A stretch of 64,000 bases of DNA from Paenibacillus_S sp043945595 (GCF_043945595.1 NZ_JBIFNP010000001.1:6324001-6388000), one strand, 5' to 3'. Shown: positions 15,055-28,621, counted from the first letter of the stretch. A program made the numbers and translations. Notes: generated by a model not told the origin, from the letters alone.

Positions 15055-16422
15055 TTAACCTAATGCGGCCTTCAACGCTTCAGATACCGTGCTTACACCA
15101 ATAATTTCGATTCCTGAGGGCGCTGTCCAGCCCTTTAAGCTTTTTTCCGGTAAAATGACGCGGCGGAAGCCCAGCTTCTCCGCTTCTTTCACTCTTTGAT
15201 CGACACGGGAAACCCCGCGCACCTCGCCTGTCAGGCCTACCTCGCCGAAAACCACATCAAAAGGCTGGGTCGGCTGCTCACGCAAGCTCGATGCTATGCT
15301 GACGGCAATAGCCAGATCGACGGCCGGTTCATCCAGCTTCACCCCGCCGGCTACATTCACATAGGCATCCTGATTGGCCAGGAACATGCCCATGCGCTTC
15401 TCCAGCACCGCAATAATCAGCGACAGCCGGTTATGATCAATCCCTGTAGCCATTCGTCTCGGAGATGGGAAGTTCGTGGAGGAAACAAGTGCCTGCAGCT
15501 CTACCAGCACAGGACGGGTTCCTTCCATACTGGCGACGACCGTAGAACCGGATACGCCAAGCGGACGCTCGGAGAGGAACAATTCGGAAGGATTGCTCAC
15601 CTCGACCAAGCCGCTCTCCTGCATTTCGAAAATACCGATTTCGTTGGTCGCTCCGAAACGGTTCTTAACCGCCCTTAACAGCCGGTATGAATGATGCCGT
15701 TCCCCTTCGAAATAAAGGACGCAGTCCACCATATGCTCAAGCAGTCTAGGTCCAGCAATGGCCCCTTCCTTAGTAACATGGCCTACCAGCACCGTGGCGA
15801 TACCTTTAATTTTGGCAATGCGCATAAAATGCCCTGTACATTCCCTTACTTGAGATACGCTTCCCGGCGCAGAGGTGACTCCCGGATGGTAAACCGTCTG
15901 GATGGAGTCGATGACCAGAAAATCCGGCTGCACTTCATCAATCGCTGCTTCGATCTGTTCCAGATTCGTCTCGCACAGCACATACAGCAGCTCTGATGAA
16001 GCGTTTAACCGGTCCGCCCGAAGCTTCGTCTGACGTACGGATTCCTCACCGGAAACGTACAGTACCTTCTTGTCGCTTCCCGTTAAATCATGAGATGTTT
16101 GCAGCAGCAGGGTAGATTTGCCGATTCCCGGGTCTCCCCCTACTAACAACAGGGATCCGGGGACAAGTCCGCCGCCCAGCACGCGGTTTAATTCTTTATT
16201 GCGGGTAACAATACGCTGTTCTTCACTGCTTTTTATATTTATGATGGAAACCGGCTTTTCTTTCGTACGCAGTAAAGAAGAATGCACGCCCTGCGTCTTA
16301 GAAACGGTCTCCACTTCCTCCACAAAGCTGTTCCACGATTGGCAGCCCGGACATTTTCCCAGCCATTTCGGGGATTCATAGCCGCATTCCTGACAGCAGA
16401 ATTTTGTTTTCGTTTTTACCAT
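15055..16422 (-). CDS. radA: DNA repair protein RadA
   Basis: RadA (Sms) is a RecA-like ATPase that promotes branch migration during recombination. The N-terminal zinc finger reads CQECG...CPGC. The Walker A motif is GGDPGIGKSTLL and the family-specific KNRFG motif is intact. The C-terminal Lon-like domain follows from about residue 270. I start at 16422 (MVKTKTKFCC), after AGGAGAGACG, giving 455 residues. It is preceded by the clpC terminator, so it may have its own promoter. Confidence 0.97.
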   Translation of the reverse strand: MVKTKTKFCCQECGYESPKWLGKCPGCQSWNSFVEEVETVSKTQGVHSSLLRTKEKPVSIINIKSSEEQRIVTRNKELNRVLGGGLVPGSLLLVGGDPGIGKSTLLLQTSHDLTGSDKKVLYVSGEESVRQTKLRADRLNASSELLYVLCETNLEQIEAAIDEVQPDFLVIDSIQTVYHPGVTSAPGSVSQVRECTGHFMRIAKIKGIATVLVGHVTKEGAIAGPRLLEHMVDCVLYFEGERHHSYRLLRAVKNRFGATNEIGIFEMQESGLVEVSNPSELFLSERPLGVSGSTVVASMEGTRPVLVELQALVSSTNFPSPRRMATGIDHNRLSLIIAVLEKRMGMFLANQDAYVNVAGGVKLDEPAVDLAIAVSIASSLREQPTQPFDVVFGEVGLTGEVRGVSRVDQRVKEAEKLGFRRVILPEKSLKGWTAPSGIEIIGVSTVSEALKAALG

Positions 16423-16519
16423 AACGTCTCTCCTAGCTGTTCCATCCGAACCCATAATTCTCATCTATCAAAGTTTACCATTTTGTAACAACAAAGAAAA
16501 CCCTGCATCCTTCATAATA

Positions 16520-16566
16520 CAAAAAAACATCCTGTACCCGATCAAAGGCACAGGATGCTGTTTATG
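16520..16566 (-). terminator. Terminator after clpC
   Basis: CAGCATCCTGT and ACAGGATG pair on the minus strand, followed by TTTTTTTG. It ends the ctsR-mcsA-mcsB-clpC transcript. Confidence 0.88.
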
Positions 16567-16577
16567 GTTTCGTCTAT

Positions 16578-19019
16578 TTACGTAGTTGTGACCCCTTGGG
16601 TCTTCTCGACCGTCAGTTCCCCATCCTTTTCATCGATGGTTAACGTGTCGCCCTTCGAGATCTGACCGCGAAGCAATTCTTCGGACAAACGGTCCTCGAT
16701 ATGCTTCTGAATGGCGCGACGCAATGGACGCGCACCGTACGTAGGGTCGAAGCCCTCTTTGGCCAGGAATGCCTTAGCTCTATCCGTAAGCACAAAATCG
16801 ACTTCTTGTTCTTTCAGACGTTTGCGCAGATCGTCCGCCATCAGCGTCACGATTTGAGCAATGTGCTGCTCTTCGAGCGAGTGGAACACAATGATCTCGT
16901 CGATCCGGTTCAGGAATTCAGGGCGGAACGATTTTTTCAGCTCGCCCATCACTTTATCCTTCATGTTGGAATAATCTTTGCCTGCGTCTTGAGCCGCCGT
17001 GAAACCAAGCGATGAATTTTTCTTGATCGTATCGGCCCCTACGTTGGAGGTCATGATGATCAGCGTATTACGGAAGTCTACCGTACGTCCCTTGGAATCG
17101 GTCAGACGGCCATCCTCCAGCACTTGAAGCAGGATGTTGAACACTTCCGGGTGAGCCTTCTCAATTTCGTCCAACAGCACTACGGAGTAAGGCTTACGGC
17201 GTACCTTTTCGGTTAATTGTCCGCCTTCTTCATAACCCACATATCCTGGAGGCGCCCCAACGAGACGGGATGTCGAGTGCTTCTCCATATATTCCGACAT
17301 GTCGATACGAATGACGGCATTCTCATCACCGAACAAGGATTCGGCCAATGCGCGGGCAAGCTCCGTTTTACCGACCCCGGTAGGTTCAAGGAAGATGAAG
17401 GAGCCCATAGGGCGCTTCGGATCTTTGAGGCCCGCTCTCGCGCGGCGGATAGCCCGGCTCACGGCTTTAACCGCTTCTTCCTGGCCGATCACGCGATCGT
17501 GAAGAATGTCTTCCATTTTGAGCAGACGCTGCGTTTCTTCCTCGGCCAGCTTCACCACAGGAATCCCCGTCCAGCTTGCTACGACTTGAGCGATATCATC
17601 CGGCGTTACCTCGGAATCCGTACGGCCTTGTTTTTCTTTCCATTCGTTTTTCGTCGAATCCAGCTCTTCGCGAAGCTTTTGTTCCGTATCGCGGAGGGAG
17701 GCGGCTTTCTCAAACTCTTGGCTTTGGACCGCGGCATCCTTCTCTTTACGGATATCCTCCAGCTTGCTTTCCAGCTTCTTCAGATCAGGCGGTACCGTAT
17801 ACGAGCGAAGCCTTACTTTGGAGCTGGCCTCGTCGATCAGGTCAATTGCCTTATCCGGCAGGAACCGGTCTGTAATGTAGCGGTCGGACAGTTTAACGGC
17901 TTGTTCAATCGCATCGTCCGTAATTTTCACACGGTGGTGGGCTTCGTAGCGGTCACGCAGGCCGTGCAAAATTTGAATCGCTTCTTCCGGAGACGGCTGA
18001 TCCACCGTAATCGGTTGGAAGCGTCTTTCCAGCGCAGCGTCTTTCTCGATATATTTGCGGTACTCATCCAGGGTAGTAGCCCCGATGCACTGCAGTTCGC
18101 CACGAGCCAAGGCAGGCTTCAGGATGTTCGAGGCATCGATTGCTCCTTCTGCGCCTCCGGCTCCGATCAGCGTGTGCAGCTCATCAATGAACAAAATGAT
18201 GTTACCGGCTTGACGGATTTCATCCATAATTTTTTTCAAACGGTCCTCGAATTCGCCGCGGTACTTCGTACCTGCAACGACAGAACCCATATCTAAAGTC
18301 ATCACCCGTTTATCGCGAAGCGTTTCGGGAATTTCGTTGTTAATGATTTTTTGAGCTAAACCTTCGGCAATCGCCGTTTTACCAACCCCAGGCTCCCCGA
18401 TAAGAACCGGATTGTTCTTGGTTCTGCGGCTCAGCACTTGAATAACGCGCTCAATTTCCTTGCTGCGTCCAATGACAGGGTCCAGGTTGCCGTCCTTGGC
18501 ATAGGCCGTTAAATCACGAGCCAGCCCATCCAGGGTAGGTGTATTTACGTTCGCGGTGTTACCATGGTTCGTAGACACCACCTCGCTGCTGCCCAGAAGC
18601 TGCAGCACCTGCTGACGGGCCTTGTTCAGACTCACGCCCAGGTTGTTCAGGACACGGGCTGCAACGCCCTCGCCTTCGCGAATCAGACCCAGAAGGATAT
18701 GCTCCGTACCGACATAGGTGTGGCCCAGCTTACGAGCCTCATCCATGGACAGCTCAATCACCTTCTTGGCTCTAGGAGTGTAAGCGATATTCGTCGGTTG
18801 TTCTTGCCCCCGGCCGATCAAAGCCTCCACTTCGTCTTGAATCTTCTCGAGACCCAAGCCCAGAGCAATGAGCGCTTTGGCGGCAATGCCGTCTCCTTCT
18901 CGGATCAGCCCCAACAAAATATGCTCTGTGCCAATATTATTATGACCTAAACGGACCGCTTCCTCTTGTGCTAAAGACAATACTTTTTGTGCGCGTTCTG
19001 TAAATCTTCCAAACATCAT
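16578..19019 (-). CDS. clpC: ATP-dependent Clp protease ATP-binding subunit ClpC
   Basis: ClpC is the AAA+ unfoldase that feeds ClpP, with McsB-marked or MecA-delivered substrates. Layout: N-terminal Clp repeat domain (residues 1-150), D1 with Walker A GEPGVGKTA and Walker B LFIDELH, a coiled-coil M domain (about 410-480, with a UVR-like part) and D2 with Walker B VVLLDEIEKAHP. In D2 the Walker A reads LEPTGVGKT, with Glu545 where glycine is expected. This is a single-base change (GGA to GAA) that could be a sequencing error. The start at 19019 follows GGAGGTG. Length is 813 residues, the normal size. Confidence 0.97.
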   Translation of the reverse strand: MMFGRFTERAQKVLSLAQEEAVRLGHNNIGTEHILLGLIREGDGIAAKALIALGLGLEKIQDEVEALIGRGQEQPTNIAYTPRAKKVIELSMDEARKLGHTYVGTEHILLGLIREGEGVAARVLNNLGVSLNKARQQVLQLLGSSEVVSTNHGNTANVNTPTLDGLARDLTAYAKDGNLDPVIGRSKEIERVIQVLSRRTKNNPVLIGEPGVGKTAIAEGLAQKIINNEIPETLRDKRVMTLDMGSVVAGTKYRGEFEDRLKKIMDEIRQAGNIILFIDELHTLIGAGGAEGAIDASNILKPALARGELQCIGATTLDEYRKYIEKDAALERRFQPITVDQPSPEEAIQILHGLRDRYEAHHRVKITDDAIEQAVKLSDRYITDRFLPDKAIDLIDEASSKVRLRSYTVPPDLKKLESKLEDIRKEKDAAVQSQEFEKAASLRDTEQKLREELDSTKNEWKEKQGRTDSEVTPDDIAQVVASWTGIPVVKLAEEETQRLLKMEDILHDRVIGQEEAVKAVSRAIRRARAGLKDPKRPMGSFIFLEPTGVGKTELARALAESLFGDENAVIRIDMSEYMEKHSTSRLVGAPPGYVGYEEGGQLTEKVRRKPYSVVLLDEIEKAHPEVFNILLQVLEDGRLTDSKGRTVDFRNTLIIMTSNVGADTIKKNSSLGFTAAQDAGKDYSNMKDKVMGELKKSFRPEFLNRIDEIIVFHSLEEQHIAQIVTLMADDLRKRLKEQEVDFVLTDRAKAFLAKEGFDPTYGARPLRRAIQKHIEDRLSEELLRGQISKGDTLTIDEKDGELTVEKTQGVTTT

Positions 19020-19093
19020 GCGTAACACCTCCATAATAAAGTAAGAATTAGGTGATTTTGCTTTTGAGGAAAGAGGAACTACCAGCTCGGAAT

Positions 19094-20158
19094 TTATTCT
19101 TGGTTGAATTTCTCACGTATGAGCTGTGCCCTTCTTATGTCTCTTTCTTCAGCCGTCAGCTTTTCTCCTGCATATTGCTGTAAAAAACCCGGCTGCGTCA
19201 TCACAAGCAGCTCGTTTAACACCTGTGGCTGGACATTTTTGATAATACCCAAATCCACCCCAAGGCGAACGTCGGACAGCCGCTGTGCTGCTTCCTTTGA
19301 ATCCATAATTGCTGCATAGGACATAATTCCGAAGGAACGGCTGATTCTGTCAAGCAGCTTCGCCTTCGTTTCATACTGCAGCTTTTGGCGTGCAGCCCGT
19401 TCATGCTCAATAATTTGCCGGACGACGCCATATAAATTATCAATGATTTCCTGCTCCGATTGCCCCAAAGTAATCTGATTGGATATCTGGAACAGGTTGC
19501 CCAACGCCTCGCTGCCTTCGCCATATAACCCTCTCACGGCTAACCCTACCTGAGTAATCGCCGAAAGGATCCGGTTAATCTGCTGCGTCAGCACAAGCGC
19601 GGGCAGATGAATCATAACGGAAGCGCGAATGCCGGTTCCCACATTGGTCGGGCAGCTTGTTAAATAACCCCGCTTCTCGTCGAAAGCATAGTCGAGATGG
19701 CCTTCGAATAAATCGTCTATCTGGCTTGCCGTATCCCATGCTTCTTTAATTTGAAAGCCTGGGCACAAGCATTGTATTCGTAAATGGTCCTCTTCATTCA
19801 CCATGATGCTGATGGACTCATTATTATTTAAAATAACTGCGCCGTTGCGCGATTCGTTCGCAAGCGCCGGACTGATCAAGTGCTTCTCGACCAATACCCG
19901 CTTCTGCAGCTCATCCAGCTCCGACAAAGACAGCATTGAAAACGGTCCGATTTTTTGCAGCTCTTCATCCTGAAGCACTTGAGATACCTGGTCCAAAACT
20001 TCTTTGGACTGCTGGTTGGTCGACAGCATCGGGAAAGGATACGACTGCAGGTTCCGTGCTATACGGATACGGCTGCTGATCACAATATCGGAGTCGGGGC
20101 CTTCCCCTTTCATCCAGTCACTTAATGCTTGCTCTGTAAAGCGATTTACTGTCATCAT
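19094..20158 (-). CDS. mcsB: Protein arginine kinase McsB
   Basis: McsB phosphorylates arginines on proteins and so marks them for ClpCP. It has a phosphagen (guanidino) kinase fold. VISSRIRIARNL near the N-terminus and CPTNVGTGIRASVMIHLP in the middle are the conserved nucleotide- and substrate-binding segments. It is 354 residues, typical size. AGGAGGCATA precedes two adjacent ATGs, and I use the first. It lies 20 bases after mcsA, its activator. Confidence 0.96.
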   Translation of the reverse strand: MMTVNRFTEQALSDWMKGEGPDSDIVISSRIRIARNLQSYPFPMLSTNQQSKEVLDQVSQVLQDEELQKIGPFSMLSLSELDELQKRVLVEKHLISPALANESRNGAVILNNNESISIMVNEEDHLRIQCLCPGFQIKEAWDTASQIDDLFEGHLDYAFDEKRGYLTSCPTNVGTGIRASVMIHLPALVLTQQINRILSAITQVGLAVRGLYGEGSEALGNLFQISNQITLGQSEQEIIDNLYGVVRQIIEHERAARQKLQYETKAKLLDRISRSFGIMSYAAIMDSKEAAQRLSDVRLGVDLGIIKNVQPQVLNELLVMTQPGFLQQYAGEKLTAEERDIRRAQLIREKFNQE

Positions 20159-20178
20159 TATGCCTCCTTACCCATACG

Positions 20179-20700
20179 TTAGCTTTCCGCAACCTTCTTC
20201 TCCAATTCCCGGATCTCATCCCGAAGCTGCGCCGCTTTCTCAAATTCTTCGTTCTCAATGCGCAAAAGCAGTTCCTTCTTCAAGCTTTCGATTTCCCTCT
20301 TATGTTTTATTAACCCGCCGGAGCGTTTAGGAACCTTACCGGTATGAAGCGTACTGCCATGCACCCGTTTGAATAAAGGATCTAACTTCTCTCCAAAGTG
20401 CTTGTAGCACGAGCTGCAGCCAAAGCGTCCGATCTTGCTGAATTGACTGTAAGTCAGTCCGCAATGCTCACAGCGGCTGGGCGGAGCCTTGGGCGTTAAA
20501 GGATTATTCCCGGAACTCGGTTCAAAATCGAGCAAACCTGATAATAGGTTATGAATGGAAAATCCGTTTGGCGTTCCAGGAATCAGTTCTCCCTTCTCAC
20601 GGGCACATGCTTCACAAATATGGAACTCGGTCTTTTCTCCATTCAAAATTTTCGTAAAATGCAGTGTCGCTTGCTTTTTACCACATTCCTGACATAGCAT
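20179..20700 (-). CDS. mcsA: McsA, activator of the arginine kinase McsB (zinc-binding, UVR domain)
   Basis: A 173-residue protein with several zinc-binding cysteine pairs (CQECG, CEACAREKG, CEHCG and CSSCY). It ends in a UvrB/UvrC-type helix (EEFEKAAQLRDEIRELEKK). McsA stimulates McsB and modulates CtsR. It lies 12 bases after ctsR in the four-gene stress operon. All four cysteine pairs are intact. Confidence 0.95.
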   Translation of the reverse strand: MLCQECGKKQATLHFTKILNGEKTEFHICEACAREKGELIPGTPNGFSIHNLLSGLLDFEPSSGNNPLTPKAPPSRCEHCGLTYSQFSKIGRFGCSSCYKHFGEKLDPLFKRVHGSTLHTGKVPKRSGGLIKHKREIESLKKELLLRIENEEFEKAAQLRDEIRELEKKVAES

Positions 20701-20712
20701 AATATACCCTCC

Positions 20713-21177
20713 TTATCGGCTCAACAAGGATATCAGCATCGCCTTTAAAATTTTGGCTCGGATTTCGTCGCGAAGGGGCAGTTTCAGAACCAGTACATCC
20801 CTTGATATCGCTGATCTCGCCATCGCGGCTTCCCTAGGAGTAAGATAGCCGTTCTCCTCCAGTTGGTACAACAGCCCTTCTGATGCGTTCTGATCGATGT
20901 GAGAACTGATGGTTTTCGAAATGTGATCCAATATAGAGCCGTGTGCATTCAGTTCAATCTTCTGTATCCGGATATATCCGCCGCCCCCGCGTTTACTTTC
21001 GACGACAAAACCCTTCTCTAAAGTAAATCGGGTGCTTATAACGTAATTAATCTGAGATGGGACACAGGCGAACTGGTCAGCCAGCTCGTTACGCTGGATT
21101 TCCACGATTCCATCCGTGCTTTGTTGTATGATCTGCTTCAAATACTGCTCAATCACTTCGGATACGTTCCGCATCAA
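20713..21177 (-). CDS. ctsR: Transcriptional repressor CtsR
   Basis: CtsR is the winged-helix, heat-sensing repressor of clp genes. The N-terminal DNA-binding part (EIQRNELADQFACVPSQINYVISTRFT, then the glycine-rich wing KRGGGGYIRI) is well conserved. The C-terminal dimerisation and McsB-interaction part follows. At 154 residues it is complete. Direct repeats of its own operator lie in its promoter, so it is autoregulated. It is the first gene of ctsR-mcsA-mcsB-clpC. Confidence 0.96.
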   Translation of the reverse strand: MMRNVSEVIEQYLKQIIQQSTDGIVEIQRNELADQFACVPSQINYVISTRFTLEKGFVVESKRGGGGYIRIQKIELNAHGSILDHISKTISSHIDQNASEGLLYQLEENGYLTPREAAMARSAISRDVLVLKLPLRDEIRAKILKAMLISLLSR

Positions 21178-21200
21178 TTCAACCTCCTTACGAGAGTAAA

Positions 21201-21258
21201 TTGACTTTGACTTTCTTTGACTTTAATTACATTATAACAGTTTTCAGATAATTTGCAA
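21201..21258 (-). promoter_or_regulatory. ctsR promoter with CtsR operator
   Basis: TTGCAA (21258-21253), a 16-base spacer and TATAAT (21236-21231) on the minus strand. Immediately downstream, AGTCAAA-GAA-AGTCAAA (21222-21206) matches the CtsR heptad repeat, and a third half-site AGTCAA follows at 21206-21201. Binding there would block transcription start. Confidence 0.9.
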
Positions 21259-21320
21259 CTCTTTGTGATGGGTCGATTTATTTTTTACTCCCCTACCTAT
21301 TTTATGCCCATCCTGCAAGC

Positions 21321-21355
21321 AAAAAAGACCCTTGGAATTTAAACCAAAGGTCTTT
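21321..21355 (-). terminator. Terminator of the rRNA operon
   Basis: AAAGACCTTTGG and CCAAGGGTCTTTT form a strong hairpin ending in TTTTTT on the minus strand, just past the second 5S gene. Confidence 0.88.
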
Positions 21356-21363
21356 CCTATTGT

Positions 21364-21482
21364 GCTTGGCGACGTCCTACTCTCCCGGAACCCTTCGGTT
21401 CAAGTACCATCGGCGCTGGAGGGCTTAACGGTCGTGTTCGAGATGGGAACGCGTGGTTCCCCTCCGCCATCATCACCAAACG
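21364..21482 (-). rRNA. rrf: 5S ribosomal RNA (copy after 23S)
   Basis: About 117-119 bases, read on the minus strand from TTTGGTGATGATGGCG to GTCGCCAAGC, with conserved 5S segments. It differs from the second 5S copy (24872-24990) at one base: CACGCG here, CACACG there. This is the normal distal position in the operon. Confidence 0.96.
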
Positions 21483-21536
21483 ATGTGTCATGTTTCTGCC
21501 AGGAAACATGAATACTTTAATTCAAGGCGACTTGCA

Positions 21537-21575
21537 CCTTGAAAACTAGATACGAAACAAGCATACATCCTTCTC
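21537..21575 (-). other. 23S processing stem, 3' strand
   Basis: This stretch is complementary to 24617-24648 upstream of 23S (for example CTAGTTTTCAAGG with CCTTGAAAACTAG). The pair should form the long-range stalk cut during maturation of 23S precursor RNA. Confidence 0.7.
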
Positions 21576-21589
21576 TTTGCTGTTCTCTT

Positions 21590-24538
<2,949 letters not shown>

Positions 24539-24616
24539 CGTGTTCGATACGATCGAACGGCAGCTAAAGATGGTAAAGAGTAAGATCATAAGATCTACCT
24601 CTTTCAAGGATGATTC

Positions 24617-24648
24617 TATGCTTTTGTTTCGTTATCTAGTTTTCAAGG
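24617..24648 (-). other. 23S processing stem, 5' strand
   Basis: Complementary to 21537-21575 downstream of 23S with a few bulges. It sits between tRNA-Ala and the 23S 5' end. Confidence 0.7.
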
Positions 24649-24662
24649 AACAAACATAATCT

Positions 24663-24738
24663 TGGTGGAGCCAAGCGGGATCGAACCGCTGACCTCCTGC
24701 TTGCAAGGCAGGCGCTCTCCCAGCTGAGCTATGGCCCC
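24663..24738 (-). tRNA. tRNA-Ala (anticodon TGC)
   Basis: A 76-base cloverleaf on the minus strand: GGGGCCA acceptor, GCTCAGCTGGGAGAGC D-arm, CTGCCTTGCAAGCAG anticodon arm with TGC, GGTTCGATCCC T-arm, encoded CCA. It is located in the rRNA operon spacer just before 23S. Confidence 0.97.
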
Positions 24739-24756
24739 ATAGCTTATTATTTAGTT

Positions 24757-24834
<78 letters not shown>

Positions 24835-24871
24835 GCAACATGACTTATATCCACCTGCATAATACAGGTTC

Positions 24872-24990
24872 GCTTGGCGACGTCCTACTCTCCCGGAACC
24901 CTTCGGTTCAAGTACCATCGGCGCTGGAGGGCTTAACGGTCGTGTTCGAGATGGGAACGTGTGGTTCCCCTCCGCCATCATCACCAAACG
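24872..24990 (-). rRNA. rrf: 5S ribosomal RNA (extra copy between 16S and tRNA-Ile)
   Basis: Nearly identical to the 5S gene at 21364-21482, with one base different. It is a full-length copy inside the 16S-23S spacer, outside the 16S processing stem and before the two tRNAs. This is not the Bacillus subtilis arrangement, where 5S follows 23S only. Confidence 0.95.
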
Positions 24991-25014
24991 AATTAGGTTT
25001 GAAAGGATATTGCA

Positions 25015-25043
25015 CCTCTCAAAACTGAGCAACGAGTGAATGA
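25015..25043 (-). other. 16S processing stem, 3' strand
   Basis: Largely complementary to 26720-26747 upstream of 16S, about 24 of 28 positions. Together they should form the precursor stalk around 16S. The extra 5S gene lies outside this stalk. Confidence 0.7.
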
Positions 25044-25099
25044 GTGTTTGCAGCTTGCGCTGCTTTATGTCCGATGACCTGCAGTCATCATGGACTCCA

Positions 25100-26647
<1,548 letters not shown>

Positions 26648-26719
26648 TTGTATAACTTGTAACAGAGCTTGTCTTAAGCTCAAAATTTCTTGCTAGCGAG
26701 AATTTGCATTCTCTTTATT

Positions 26720-26747
26720 TCACTCACTCGTTGTTCAGTTTTCAAAG
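26720..26747 (-). other. 16S processing stem, 5' strand
   Basis: Pairs with 25015-25043 (AACTGAACAACGAGTGAG against CTCATTCACTCGTTGCTCAGTT-type sequence). It is located about 75 bases before the 16S 5' end. Confidence 0.7.
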
Positions 26748-26797
26748 GGCAATTCATTTGTCATTTATTGTCGTCTTGTTTAGCGGCGACTTTTATA

Positions 26798-26826
26798 ATA
26801 TAACACATTCGCCTAGTCGATTGCAA
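26798..26826 (-). promoter_or_regulatory. rRNA operon promoter, proximal
   Basis: TTGCAA (26826-26821), a 17-base spacer and TTATAT (26803-26798) on the minus strand, about 150 bases before 16S. An A-rich stretch (GAAAAAAAGC) precedes the -35, as an UP element might. Confidence 0.7.
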
Positions 26827-26899
26827 GCTTTTTTTCAATAACATATGGTCATCTAATCAAAAGGCTTGAACAAACATGTCCTCAAAAGCGACAAAAAGT

Positions 26900-26928
26900 A
26901 ATATACCAAAATGAAATCCAGATTGCAA
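26900..26928 (-). promoter_or_regulatory. rRNA operon promoter, distal
   Basis: TTGCAA (26928-26923), a 17-base spacer and TATATT (26905-26900) on the minus strand, with an A-rich stretch (GTGAAAAAAC) upstream. It has the same -35 hexamer and spacing as the proximal promoter 102 bases downstream, so the operon probably has tandem promoters. Confidence 0.65.
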
Positions 26929-26968
26929 ATGTTTTTTCACCTTTAGGAATGTACTGGCTCGTATAAAG

Positions 26969-27021
26969 TAAGAAAGCACATCTGCGCCAGCAAATGTACG
27001 CTGGTGCAGATGTACTTTCTT
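26969..27021 (-). terminator. Terminator after lysS
   Basis: A long perfect-looking hairpin (ACATCTGCACCAGCG with TGCTGGCGCAGATGT) followed by GCTTTCTT on the minus strand. The arms extend further through AAGAAAG and CTTTCTT. Confidence 0.85.
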
Positions 27022-27029
27022 GTTCAACA

Positions 27030-28526
27030 TTATTCTCCCTGACGTTCACGCATCAATGGGAATAAGAGCACATCGCGAATGGATGGAGCGTTCGTCAAAA
27101 GCATAACCAAACGGTCGATACCGATACCTAACCCGCCAGTCGGTGGCATACCGTACTCTAACGCACGGATGAAGTCTTCATCCATTTCATGCGCTTCGTC
27201 GTTCCCCTGTTCGCGCTCCACCAATTGAGCTTCAAATCTCTCACGCTGGTCAATCGGGTCATTCAGCTCCGTAAAGGCATTAGCATGCTCGCGGGCAACG
27301 ATAAACAGCTCAAAGCGATCCGTAAAACGTGGATCCTGCTCATTCTTTTTAGCCAACGGAGAAATAGCAACCGGATGCCCGTAAACAAACGTAGGCTGAA
27401 TCAACGTTTCTTCAACAAAGGCTTCGAAGAACTGATTCACAATATGGCCGAAGGTCATCATCGGCTCAACAGGCACTTTGTGCTCCTTGGCCAGCTGATG
27501 CGCCTCTTCATCAGTCATTTGCTTGCTAAAGTCCACGCCGACAACTTCCTTGATCGCATCAACCATCGACACGCGTCTCCATTGCGGGGACAAATCAACT
27601 TCATGACCTTGATAATTGATTTTGGTCGTTCCAAGCACTTCCTGGGCGATATGAGCAACCATTTCTTCCGTCAGCTTCATAATATCCAGATAGTCGGCAT
27701 ACGCTTCGTACAGCTCAATCATCGTAAATTCAGGGTTATGTCGTGTCGAAATCCCTTCGTTCCGATATACCCGTCCGATTTCATATACTTTCTCCATGCC
27801 GCCGACAATCAATCGTTTCAAATGCAGCTCGATAGCAATCCGCATATATAACTGCATGTCCAGTGCATTGTGATGCGTAATGAAAGGACGTGCGGACGCT
27901 CCTCCGGCAATAGCATGCAGCGTTGGCGTCTCTACCTCAAGATATCCTCTGGAATCCAAATAACGGCGCATCGATTGAATGATTTTGGAGCGCAAAATAA
28001 ACGTACCCTGCACTTCCTGATTCATAATCAGATCAACGTAGCGCTGACGGTAGCGAAGCTCTACGTCCTTCAGCCCATGATATTTCTCAGGCAGCGGCAG
28101 CAGCGACTTGGAGAGTACTTCTACGTTTTTCGCTTTAACGGAAAGCTCCCCGGTTTTGGTTTTGAACATAATGCCCTTCACGCCGATAATATCCCCGATA
28201 TCCAGCATGTCAAAGGCTTGATATTTCGTCGAGCCTACCGCATCCTCACGAACATAAATTTGAATCTTGCCGGTGATATCCTGCAGATGCGCAAAGCCGG
28301 CTTTTCCCATACCGCGTTTTTGCATAATACGGCCTGCAATACTAACCTCAATGGCCTTCTCATCCAAATCCTCTTTGGAAAAATCATCGTACGCTTTCAA
28401 CAGGTCAGCCGCGTGATGGGTCAGGTCATATTTTTGTCCGAACGGATCTACGCCCAGCGCGCGAAGCTCGTCCAATTTATTCCTTCTGATTTGCAGCAAT
28501 TCGTTTAATTCTTGTTCTACCGTCAT
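27030..28526 (-). CDS. lysS: Lysine--tRNA ligase (class II)
   Basis: A 498-residue class II LysRS. The N-terminal OB-fold that recognises the tRNA anticodon (VSIAGRIMQKRGMGKAGFAHLQDITGKIQIYV) is followed by the catalytic core. Motif 2 (YRNEGISTRHNPEFTMIELYEAY) and motif 3 (GLGIGIDRLVMLLTNAPSIRDVLLFP) are intact. It charges tRNA-Lys. It follows greA after a terminator and precedes the rRNA operon, the same position as in Bacillus. Confidence 0.98.
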   Translation of the reverse strand: MTVEQELNELLQIRRNKLDELRALGVDPFGQKYDLTHHAADLLKAYDDFSKEDLDEKAIEVSIAGRIMQKRGMGKAGFAHLQDITGKIQIYVREDAVGSTKYQAFDMLDIGDIIGVKGIMFKTKTGELSVKAKNVEVLSKSLLPLPEKYHGLKDVELRYRQRYVDLIMNQEVQGTFILRSKIIQSMRRYLDSRGYLEVETPTLHAIAGGASARPFITHHNALDMQLYMRIAIELHLKRLIVGGMEKVYEIGRVYRNEGISTRHNPEFTMIELYEAYADYLDIMKLTEEMVAHIAQEVLGTTKINYQGHEVDLSPQWRRVSMVDAIKEVVGVDFSKQMTDEEAHQLAKEHKVPVEPMMTFGHIVNQFFEAFVEETLIQPTFVYGHPVAISPLAKKNEQDPRFTDRFELFIVAREHANAFTELNDPIDQRERFEAQLVEREQGNDEAHEMDEDFIRALEYGMPPTGGLGIGIDRLVMLLTNAPSIRDVLLFPLMRERQGE

Positions 28527-28564
28527 GCCTTCAGCTCCTTCGTCAAGTTCACTTGTATATACGT

Positions 28565-28589
28565 TAAAAAAGCTTCCAGAGGAAGCTTT
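28565..28589 (-). terminator. Terminator after greA
   Basis: AAAGCTTCC, loop TCTG and GGAAGCTTTTTTAA on the minus strand, between the greA stop and the lysS start. Confidence 0.85.
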
Positions 28590-28621
28590 GATCGAAAGTC
28601 ATGGCTTGGAAATGGAACCAA

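Noticed and set aside
17217..18296. Long plus-strand open frame (359 codons) opposite clpC
   Set aside because: It is a mirror of a strongly conserved gene, with no ribosome binding site and no recognisable domain.
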